Of a DNA stretch of 5,934 nucleotides, positions 1 through 4,710 are shown piece after piece (position 1 is the stretch's first letter; every line of letters begins with the position of its first letter). Both the position numbers and the translations under genes were made by a program. Below the pieces are notes generated by a model. That model had not been told where the DNA came from and made no database searches. It was given only the letters and a program-made list of their open reading frames with translations. The stretch comes from Oscillospiraceae bacterium (lineage in GTDB: Bacteria; Bacillota; Clostridia; Oscillospirales; UBA929). The stretch spans positions 1-5,934 of the forward strand of contig JAIRML010000264.1 of the NCBI GenBank assembly GCA_031258665.1, in the 5' to 3' direction.

Positions 1-203
1 CGCAGCACGGCGGCGGTGTAGGCCTTGTTCTGCGAGATCTCGACGCTGGGCAAAATCGCGTCGCCGAAGCGCTGCAGCAGGCGGAGATTGCCATTTTCGT
101 CGGCCACGGAGAGAGTGACGCCCACGCCGAGAGCGCGGGATGTCTCTTTGGCGGTCTGCGCCAATGACTCACAGATCTCTTCCGTCAAGACAAATGTGCT
201 CAT
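1..203 (-). CDS. GlcG/HbpS (DUF336) family protein, N-terminal part, cut by window edge
   Basis: Sixty-seven codons read leftward from ATG 203 and run off the window. The peptide starts MSTFVLTEEICESLAQ, continues with an alpha-helical stretch ending in ALGVGVTLSV (about residues 25-33), then ADENGNLRLLQRFGDA and VEISQNKAYTAAVL. This order (helix, 'G-V-x-V-x-V-x-D/E-x-G-N-L', then a 'KAYTA' helix) is the signature of the GlcG/HbpS/PduO-C fold, whose members are small (about 130-150 residues) and include haem-binding and cobalamin-pathway-associated proteins. The substrate or ligand cannot be told from this fragment. The start is well supported: GGAGGG at 209-214 (minus strand) lies 5 nt upstream of the ATG. 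It is divergent from sipL, so the two share a 121-bp intergenic region. No clear promoter for it was found. Confidence 0.75.
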   Translation of the reverse strand, partial: MSTFVLTEEICESLAQTAKETSRALGVGVTLSVADENGNLRLLQRFGDAILPSVEISQNKAYTAAVL

Positions 204-223
204 AGCTGCCCTCCTTTTTTCGC

Positions 224-250
224 ATACCGGTCTGCCTGGAGCCATATATT
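224..250 (+). promoter_or_regulatory. Candidate sigma-E-type (mother-cell) promoter upstream of sipL
   Basis: ATA at 224-226 and CATATATT at 243-250 are separated by 16 nt. This fits the Bacillus/Clostridium sigma-E pattern (ATA at -35, CATAnnnT at -10). The predicted transcript start near 258 leaves a leader of about 65 nt before the sipL start. SipL genes are known to belong to the mother-cell sigma-E programme, which agrees, but the motif is short and this is an inference. Confidence 0.4.
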
Positions 251-324
251 CGTAACAGAGCAGACCCGCAGGACACTGAAAATTTCACATGGTTTTGTGC
301 CGTGGAAAGGGATGGACCGCTGTC

Positions 325-1875
325 ATGGAACTAAAAATGCGCACCATTCATTTTTTTGAGCCGATTTTAGAGAGTGACGCACTCCGAGAGGAGTCGGCCG
401 AGATCATTGTGCCGGACATGTTCCCGGACATCTCGCGCGTGCTGGACACCTCGGGGCTCGCCGTCGTAAAGGAAAAGAGCCTCAGGGAGGAGCAGGCCGA
501 AATTTTTGGTGTGGTGAAGGCCAGCGTACTCTATGTGCCGGAGGGAGAACAGGGGTTGAAAAAGGTGGACGTCACCTTGCCGTTTTCCCATCTGTTTGAG
601 GGGCGGGGCATCGGCCCGGGGGACAGAGCCGTCGCGCGTGCGGCGGTGCTGTCGGCCGAGACATACCCGGTCAACCCCCGTAAAGTACAGGTGAGGGTGA
701 GCGTTCGGCTCGACATCACTGTCTACCATGCGGCGTACTGGGAGATCTGTCAGGACGTGGAGGAGGCCGCGCGGTACGGCATTCACACGCGCAGGGAGAT
801 CGGGAGCGCCTATCTGCCGGTGGTGGTGAGCGACAAAATCTTTACCGTGACGGACGAGTGGGAGGCGCCGGGCAGCCGGCCGCCCATATTTGAAATCCTG
901 AGGACGGACATACGGCTGCACACCCAGGAGGCCAAGCCTGTCGGGAACAAATTGGTGTTTAAGGGCGCCGCCTTTTTGCGGATTCTCTACGCGGGTCCGC
1001 CCGTCGGCGCGGACCCCGCCGACGACATCGTCCTGCTGGAGCAGGAGGTGCCGTTCTCCCAGATCATCGAGTGGGGGGCCGGCGAGGAGGCGTGTGACTG
1101 CGTGGTGGACCTGCAACTGGCCGGATTGGAACTTGATCTGCGCGACAGTCTCTCCGGCGAGAGTCGGCTCCTCGGCGTGACACTGCAGGTGGACGCCCAA
1201 GCCGTCGGCATGTCCCCATGCGACATAGAGACTGTGACAGACCTGTATTCGACCGACTATGGCCTGCTGCCGGAGTTTCGCACCTACCGGGTGGGGCGGT
1301 TGCTGGACCGGTCGGTGCGCCGGCAGGCCGTGCGCGAAAGCGGCGAAACAGGCCGCCCGGTCAGCGCGGTGGCCGCCGCGCAGGTGGCGCTTGGCCCCGT
1401 GGGGCAGCAACGGGCGGAGAACCAGCTGACGCTCACCGCGCAGGCCACCGTAAACGTCGTCTATGTGGCGGACGACAGGCGGTTTTATGAGCTCTCCTGG
1501 CAGATCCCTGTGTCTCATACGTTGGAGGCGCCCGCCGACGCCCTGTGCTCGGCGGCGGCCTATGTGTGCGGGGATGTGCTGGCCACCGGCACGCACGACG
1601 GCGTGGAGGTTCGGTTCCCTGTGGATTTTGCCGTCACGCTGTCAGCGACCCAGCCGCTCACCGCCCTCGCCGCTGTCGAGATCGACCGGGAGGCGGTCAG
1701 GGATCACAGCGGTCAGCCCTCGGTGGTGCTGCGGCGCGCCCGCAAGGGGGAGACCCTGTGGCAGCTCGCGAAGGCCCACGGCACGACGACGGGGGACATC
1801 GCGCAGGCCAACCGTTTGGAGGAGGAGGCGCCCCTCGCGGCCGGGCAGATGCTGTTGGTCCCCCGGCACCGGTGA
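325..1875 (+). CDS. sipL: SipL-like spore morphogenesis protein: SPOCS (DUF3794) domains plus C-terminal LysM
   Basis: A 516-residue protein. In Clostridioides difficile, SipL is a mother-cell protein that binds the ATPase SpoIVA through its LysM domain and is needed for coat assembly around the forespore. Visible here: an N-terminal segment MELKMRTIHFFEPILES typical of the family; a first SPOCS-like domain at about 25-130 (IIVPDMFPDISRVL, then a strand-rich part with GVVKASVLYVPE); a second at about 185-290 (GNKLVFKGAAFLRILYA); a third, more diverged, at about 330-440 (ATVNVVYVADD); and a LysM domain at about 468-514 (ARKGETLWQLAKAHG ... IAQANRL ... GQMLLVP). There is no signal peptide, as expected for a mother-cell cytoplasmic protein. 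An in-frame ATG at 289 would add 12 residues (MVLCRGKGWTAV), but these do not look like family sequence, so ATG 325 is preferred. Upstream purine-rich GGAAAGGGATGG is a rather distant RBS. The partner spoIVA is not in the window. The assignment to SipL rather than another SPOCS-LysM protein rests on architecture. Confidence 0.85.
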   Translation: MELKMRTIHFFEPILESDALREESAEIIVPDMFPDISRVLDTSGLAVVKEKSLREEQAEIFGVVKASVLYVPEGEQGLKKVDVTLPFSHLFEGRGIGPGDRAVARAAVLSAETYPVNPRKVQVRVSVRLDITVYHAAYWEICQDVEEAARYGIHTRREIGSAYLPVVVSDKIFTVTDEWEAPGSRPPIFEILRTDIRLHTQEAKPVGNKLVFKGAAFLRILYAGPPVGADPADDIVLLEQEVPFSQIIEWGAGEEACDCVVDLQLAGLELDLRDSLSGESRLLGVTLQVDAQAVGMSPCDIETVTDLYSTDYGLLPEFRTYRVGRLLDRSVRRQAVRESGETGRPVSAVAAAQVALGPVGQQRAENQLTLTAQATVNVVYVADDRRFYELSWQIPVSHTLEAPADALCSAAAYVCGDVLATGTHDGVEVRFPVDFAVTLSATQPLTALAAVEIDREAVRDHSGQPSVVLRRARKGETLWQLAKAHGTTTGDIAQANRLEEEAPLAAGQMLLVPRHR

Positions 1876-1881
1876 GGCGTT

Positions 1882-2895
1882 TCATGTTGTGTCACCCTGT
1901 CGCAGGCGGCTGAGCGGGTGGGCCCGGGCGGCCGCGCGCAGTTCCGCGCCCTCGACATGTGTGTAGATCTGCGTGGTGTTGAGATGTTCGTGCCCCAGCA
2001 GTTCCTGCAGGGTGCGGACATCCACGCCGTTTTGCAGCATGAGCGTGGCCGCCGTATGGCGGAGTTTGTGCGAGGAGTAGAGCGTGCTGTCGAGACCGGC
2101 GGCGGCCAGATGTTTCTTGACTGTGACGTGAATGGTCTTTACGCTCAGGCGGCGGCGGTTGCGAGAGACGAAGAGCGCGTCTTTGTCGAGGGAGGGCCAA
2201 TGTATTCGCATGGTCCGCCACCGGGTCAGAGCGTCCAAGCAGGCGTCGTTTAAGTACAGGAGACGCTCTTTGTTGCCCTTGCCCACGACGCGAAGCGTGT
2301 CGCCGCGCACATCGGAGAGGTTCAGCCCGGCCAGCTCTGAGATCCGCAGGCCGCAGTGCAAAAAGAGGGCGAGCATGCAGTAGTCCCGCTCGCGGTACGG
2401 GCCCGCGACCGCGGCCAGCAGCGCCTCGCACTCCTCGAGAGAGAGATAGCGCGGCAGGCTTTTGCGCAGCTTGGGGGCGTCCAGGTCCTGCATAGGGTTT
2501 TCGGTCAGCAAATGCGCCTTGACAGTCAGGTATTTGTAAAAGGAACGGATGGCGGCCGTCTTGCGGGCCCGGGCCGGCGCGCCCAAGCCGTAGCCGGTGC
2601 GCGCGCTGTTGGGCTGCGTCGCCCTGTCGCGCGCCAGGTAGGACATGTACGCGTAGACATCGCTGAGCGTGACGGAGGCCGCGAGGGGCGCGTCCACATC
2701 GCCGACGGAGATGCTGTCGAAGTCGGTCTCCGGCGGCACAAGGCCGCGTGACGTCTTGAGAAAACGAAAAAAAGACCGAAGGTCGAGGAAGTACTCGTCG
2801 GTCGTCCGGCGGGCGTGGCCCCGTATGGTTTCGTGGTAAGTCAGAAACTCGCGCAGCAGCGGCGAGGCCTCCGTGCGGTAGTCCAAACGCGTCAC
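1882..2895 (-). CDS. XerC/XerD-like tyrosine recombinase (phage-integrase family)
   Basis: A 337-residue site-specific recombinase. Such enzymes cleave DNA with a tyrosine nucleophile and exchange strands through a Holliday junction. The N-terminal core-binding (SAM-like) domain covers about 10-130 (LLREFLTYHETIRGHARRT, DEYFLDLRSFFRFLK). The catalytic domain covers about 145-325. All expected active-site residues are visible: R184 (HCGLRISELAGL), K206 (VVGKGNKER), H276 and R279 (SHKLRHTAATLML), H302 (LLGHEHLNTT) and nucleophile Y311 (IYTHV). It is therefore probably active. It is somewhat longer than housekeeping XerC/XerD (about 300), mainly through extra sequence at about 51-110. Start: GTG 2895 is chosen because family-like sequence begins at LDYRTEASPLLREF; GTG 2934 is in frame but lies inside a repeated hairpin motif, and TTG 2886 is also possible. 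It ends 6 bp from the sipL stop with no terminator between them. No adjacent phage or excisionase gene or att site was seen. Its target is unknown. Confidence 0.85.
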   Translation of the reverse strand: MTRLDYRTEASPLLREFLTYHETIRGHARRTTDEYFLDLRSFFRFLKTSRGLVPPETDFDSISVGDVDAPLAASVTLSDVYAYMSYLARDRATQPNSARTGYGLGAPARARKTAAIRSFYKYLTVKAHLLTENPMQDLDAPKLRKSLPRYLSLEECEALLAAVAGPYRERDYCMLALFLHCGLRISELAGLNLSDVRGDTLRVVGKGNKERLLYLNDACLDALTRWRTMRIHWPSLDKDALFVSRNRRRLSVKTIHVTVKKHLAAAGLDSTLYSSHKLRHTAATLMLQNGVDVRTLQELLGHEHLNTTQIYTHVEGAELRAAARAHPLSRLRQGDTT

Positions 2896-2914
2896 CCGGC
2901 TTTCAATGTCCCGT

Positions 2915-2939
2915 GGGCTGCGCCCGCAACCCACAACCC
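2915..2939 (-). repeat. 25-bp G-rich hairpin motif, copy B (leader of the recombinase gene)
   Basis: Reading on the minus strand: GGGTTGTGG, then GTTGCGGG, then CGCAGCCC. It matches copy A (4668-4692) at 22 of 25 positions and copy C (4082-4106) at 22 of 25. Copies A and B also share ACAAGAAT just upstream. The second half can fold as GGGTTGC pairing with GCAGCCC (one G-U pair). It lies between the promoter and the likely start codon, ending 19 nt before GTG 2895. Three G-runs at 4-nt spacing also leave a G-quadruplex possible. Confidence 0.7.
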
Positions 2940-2958
2940 GGATTCTTGTTTTGCCGCC

Positions 2959-2988
2959 ATTATATCATGCCGGCGGCGCGCCTGACAA
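2959..2988 (-). promoter_or_regulatory. Sigma-A-type promoter for the recombinase gene
   Basis: On the minus strand, TTGTCA (2983-2988) and a perfect TATAAT (2959-2964) are separated by 18 nt. The predicted transcript start is near 2952, giving a leader of about 57 nt that contains the 25-bp hairpin motif. It lies just downstream of the terminator of the preceding gene, so the recombinase is an independent unit. Confidence 0.7.
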
Positions 2989-2996
2989 GGGCGCGG

Positions 2997-3038
2997 AAAA
3001 AATTAGGAGGGAAACGGCCCCGGCCGTTTCCCTCCTAA
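2997..3038 (-). terminator. Strong intrinsic terminator of the exported-protein gene
   Basis: Positions 3003-3019 and 3022-3038 are perfect reverse complements (17 bp, outer part TTAGGAGGGAAACGGCC), leaving a minimal loop. On the minus strand the stem is followed by six T residues (2997-3002). It begins 20 nt after the stop codon of the 3059-3673 gene. There is no T-tract on the plus-strand side, so it acts only leftward. Confidence 0.93.
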
Positions 3039-3058
3039 GAGCATGCGGTAAAATACAA

Positions 3059-3673
3059 TTACGAAACGCTGACCGTGACAATATGCGCGGCGCCGCCGAA
3101 GTCCTCGTGCGCACGGATCGTGATGAGCGCCGTGCCGGCTTTGACACCCTGTACGCTCCACTTACCTTCCGCGTAGGCCACCTTCGCGACGGCCGGATTG
3201 CTGGAAACGACCGTATAGGAATCCTCTGCGGCCTCGTCGGCCGAGACATTCAAAGCCGCCTTGCCCTTGATGCGCAGAGAGATGCGCGCGGAGGAATGTA
3301 CTTTGACATTTTCCAGCGGCACACCCTTTTTCACGGTCACGCCGCCGAGGGTCACCCAGTAATAGGTGCCGGCCTGCAAGTCAGGTATATTGTCCTCTAC
3401 CGATTTCTTAACAGGGTACGTCAACTCTGCGACACCCTTGGCATCCGCAGTGAGCTGGTTGAGGTAGTCGAGATTGGTAAAGTTGGGCACATCTTCCTTG
3501 GAAGCCAAAAGCGAGAGACGTGTGCCCGGATCATAACCACCACTCGTGATCGTGACGGTACCCGCTGCCTTGTTAAACTCAATGTCGTCGGCATCGAAGG
3601 CCAGGGCGCCTACGAGGCAGAACTGCAGGACGAGGGCCGCTGCCAGAAGAAATGCGATAGGCTTTCTTTTCAT
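3059..3673 (-). CDS. Exported protein of unknown function with Big_2-like C-terminal domain
   Basis: A 204-residue protein with a clear signal peptide: MKRKP, a hydrophobic core (IAFLLAAALVLQFCLVG) and a likely cleavage after ALA at residue 25. There is no good lipobox, no sortase motif and no further membrane segment, so it is probably secreted or loosely wall-attached. Residues about 28-112 form a beta-rich module (IEFNKAAGTVTITSGGYDPG ... GTYYWVTLGG) that resembles modules seen in extracellular proteins of Clostridia but is not a named family I can assign. Residues about 128-203 look like a bacterial Ig-like Big_2 domain (YTVVSSNPAVAKVA, WSVQGVKAGTALITIRA, HIVTVSVS). ATG 3673 is preceded by AAAGGAAAT about 10-12 nt away. 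It has its own promoter (3822-3850), a leader of about 140 nt and its own terminator, so it is monocistronic. A role in adhesion or the cell surface is only a guess. Confidence 0.8.
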   Translation of the reverse strand: MKRKPIAFLLAAALVLQFCLVGALAFDADDIEFNKAAGTVTITSGGYDPGTRLSLLASKEDVPNFTNLDYLNQLTADAKGVAELTYPVKKSVEDNIPDLQAGTYYWVTLGGVTVKKGVPLENVKVHSSARISLRIKGKAALNVSADEAAEDSYTVVSSNPAVAKVAYAEGKWSVQGVKAGTALITIRAHEDFGGAAHIVTVSVS

Positions 3674-3721
3674 GCGTATTCATTTCCTTTCTCTACTTCA
3701 AAATAGCGTTTTGGTCCCGCC

Positions 3722-3776
3722 CCACGATGTGCAGTCGCGAAGCGAAGTTCCACGGTACATGTGCAGTGCACCACGG
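3722..3776. repeat. Short direct repeats in the leader of the exported-protein gene
   Basis: ATGTGCAGT occurs at 3727-3735 and 3759-3767, exactly 32 bp (about three helical turns) apart. CCACG precedes each (3722 and 3750), and CCACGG recurs at 3771-3776. They lie downstream of the predicted transcript start, between promoter and gene. They could be operator half-sites or an RNA element; no regulator is identified. Confidence 0.45.
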
Positions 3777-3821
3777 AAGCAGGGGAGACGGAGAACAACA
3801 GCGCACAATACTTACATCAAT

Positions 3822-3850
3822 ACTTTACCTGATTCTCTGTCAAATGTCAA
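3822..3850 (-). promoter_or_regulatory. Sigma-A-type promoter for the exported-protein gene
   Basis: On the minus strand a perfect TTGACA (3845-3850) and TAAAGT (3822-3827, 4 of 6 matches to TATAAT) are separated by 17 nt, in a locally AT-rich patch. The predicted transcript start is near 3815, giving a leader of about 140 nt. Confidence 0.6.
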
Positions 3851-4181
3851 CAGTTTATTTTTAAGTTTTCAAAGGGATTTTTGCCAAAGAGCATCGCGCG
3901 GGGCAGCGGATACGGGCGAAATGCGGGCATTCACAAATTTTTCTTACAGCCCCAAGGCTTTCCGGTGTGGCCTCCGTCTGGTGGCGGCGGCGTGCGGCCG
4001 ACCGGAGATGTAAATATTTGGGATAAATGCCTGTATTTTTTTGCGAAACGCGGCCGAAGCCGGCCGTGGCGCCCCCAAGATGGGCCGCCCCCGCAGCCCA
4101 CAACCCAAAAAAGCGCGGCGGGCGTGGCCAGCGGGCAGAGGACGCCGCCGGCGGACAAGCCTCTGCGTGCGGGGAAAAGCG
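3851..4181. other. Non-coding stretch, mostly GC-rich, no convincing gene
   Basis: Reading frames are open on both strands here, but their translations are low-complexity, rich in R, P, G and A, and resemble no protein family, and no start has a good RBS. The stretch contains copy C of the 25-bp motif and a 6-bp CGGCCG/CGGCCG hairpin at 4051-4066 without a T-tract. Nothing else could be identified. Confidence 0.5.
4082..4106 (-). repeat. 25-bp G-rich hairpin motif, copy C (intergenic)
   Basis: On the minus strand: GGGTTGTGG, then GCTGCGGG, then GGCGGCCC. It is 23 of 25 identical to copy A and 22 of 25 to copy B. GGGCTGC can pair with GCGGCCC through one wobble. Unlike copies A and B it has no obvious gene directly downstream on its strand. 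Confidence 0.65.
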
Positions 4182-4356
4182 AAAAGGTATACCTTTTTGA
4201 GCGGGGACACATTTCTACTATATTTATACTTATATCACAAAAATTCTCAAAAAGCAAGGGATTTTATTTATTATTTTTTTGTAGAAAGTGCTCTGTTTTA
4301 CAATGTTTGCGATAAAATTACGCCTTTTATGCCCCGCTCAAAAAGGTATACCTTTT
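4182..4356. repeat. 175-bp element: 25-bp exact inverted repeats flanking an AT-rich core
   Basis: Positions 4182-4206 (AAAAGGTATACCTTTT then TGAGCGGGG) and 4332-4356 are exact reverse complements over 25 bp. Between them lie 125 bp of very AT-rich DNA without a gene. Immediately outside, the sequences diverge. No clean target-site duplication is visible, though AGCG occurs near both ends. It could be an invertible segment, a MITE remnant, or two binding sites for a dimeric protein. Confidence 0.75.
4229..4257 (-). promoter_or_regulatory. Possible promoter inside the inverted-repeat element
   Basis: On the minus strand, TTGCTT (4252-4257) and TATAAG (4229-4234) are separated by 17 nt. The -35 is weak (3 of 6) and the AT-richness makes chance matches likely. 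In the present orientation it faces the exported-protein gene; inverted, it would face the response regulator. Confidence 0.3.
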
Positions 4357-4363
4357 TGAGCGG
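4334..4363. repeat. Perfect 30-bp palindrome
   Basis: The arms CCGCTCAAAAAG and CTTTTTGAGCGG surround the self-complementary centre GTATAC. The 12-6-12 layout resembles a binding site for a dimeric regulator or a Xer/tyrosine-recombinase core site. The right arm and centre recur at 4182-4206, where the left arm is degenerate. Confidence 0.8.
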
Positions 4364-4404
4364 CCGTATTTGACGAAATGCGCGCCGGATGGGCGCAAAG
4401 GGGG

Positions 4405-4433
4405 CGAACAGGCCGAAAATTTGGCCTGTTTCG
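4405..4433. other. Hairpin of unknown role
   Basis: CGAACAGGCC (4405-4414) pairs with GGCCTGTTTCG (4423-4433), with one bulged T and an 8-nt AT-rich loop. No T-tract follows on either strand, so it is not an evident terminator. It sits between the inverted-repeat element and the response-regulator promoter. Confidence 0.45.
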
Positions 4434-4547
4434 GCAACTGTCCCCGTTGAAAATAGTATGTATTTATTGTAGACATGGATGCGGAACTTGTCGGGATGAA
4501 TTCAAGAGAAGTTCTTAACTTGTATTGAAAATACCTGGTTACGTCGC

Positions 4548-4576
4548 TTGACTTATACGTATGAGTACACTATAAT
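4548..4576 (+). promoter_or_regulatory. Near-consensus sigma-A promoter for the response regulator
   Basis: TTGACT (4548-4553) and a perfect TATAAT (4571-4576) are separated by exactly 17 nt. The predicted transcript start is near 4583, about 128 nt before the start codon, so the transcript carries a long leader. Confidence 0.8.
4551..4566. promoter_or_regulatory. Candidate operator: 16-bp near-palindrome in the promoter spacer
   Basis: ACTTATACGTATGAGT is self-complementary at 7 of 8 base pairs (only the 4554/4563 pair fails). It overlaps the last bases of the -35 box and fills most of the spacer. A dimeric protein bound there would block RNA polymerase. The cognate regulator is unknown; autoregulation by the downstream gene is possible but unproven. 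Confidence 0.45.
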
Positions 4577-4615
4577 TACCTCGACAGGCCTGGCAGAAAC
4601 CCAACGTGTATTGCG

Positions 4616-4654
4616 GGCGCACGCTGGCGCCTTGCTGCCGCGAAGCGGCAACAA
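4616..4654 (+). other. Two consecutive hairpins in the response-regulator leader
   Basis: GGCGC (4616-4620) pairs with GCGCC (4627-4631). Immediately after, TTGCTGCCGC (4632-4641) pairs with GCGGCAACAA (4645-4654) with one mismatch and a GAA loop. With the 25-bp motif at 4668-4692 this makes a three-hairpin leader. It matches no riboswitch class I recognise, and there is no terminator-like T-tract. Confidence 0.5.
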
Positions 4655-4667
4655 AAGACAAGAATTT

Positions 4668-4692
4668 GGGTTGTGGACTGCGGGGGCAGCCC
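4668..4692 (+). repeat. 25-bp G-rich hairpin motif, copy A (leader of the response regulator)
   Basis: GGGTTGTGG, then ACTGCGGG, then GGCAGCCC. It is 22 of 25 identical to copy B and 23 of 25 to copy C. It ends 18 nt before the start codon at 4711, just ahead of the purine-rich RBS (GGGGAGGGGGAGAG). It can fold as GCGGG/CCCGC (4680-4694) or as an imperfect GGACTGC/GCAGCCC stem, either of which could affect ribosome access. Confidence 0.7.
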
Positions 4693-4710
4693 GCGTGGGG
4701 AGGGGGAGAG

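Noticed and set aside
367..1596. A 409-codon open frame on the minus strand opposite sipL
   Set aside because: It is the antisense of a clearly identified SPOCS-LysM gene. Its translation is rich in R, H, P and G with no family resemblance, as expected of a GC-rich shadow frame.
1882..2895. The recombinase as evidence for an integrated phage or integrative element
   Set aside because: No excisionase, phage, conjugation or att-like sequence is in the window, and it abuts a core sporulation gene; XerC/XerD-like genes often stand alone.
2906..3706. A 266-codon plus-strand frame across the terminator and exported-protein gene
   Set aside because: It runs through the 17-bp terminator stem and opposes a gene with signal peptide, promoter and terminator; the product looks like nothing known.
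4051..4066. CGGCCG hairpin as a terminator
   Set aside because: The stem is only 6 bp and neither strand has a T-tract directly after it.
3861..4373. Overlapping short frames on both strands in the intergenic region, some sharing SKRYTFLSG
   Set aside because: The shared peptide is simply the translation of the inverted repeats; there is no RBS support and composition is not protein-like.
4203..4445. GGGGACA at 4203-4209 and TGTCCCC at 4439-4445 as ends of a larger mobile element
   Set aside because: Seven bases are too short, the match does not extend, and no transposase or target duplication is present.
4447..4475. TTGAAA-17-TAGACA as a second promoter for the response regulator
   Set aside because: The -10 matches only 3 of 6 and a near-perfect promoter lies 100 bp downstream.
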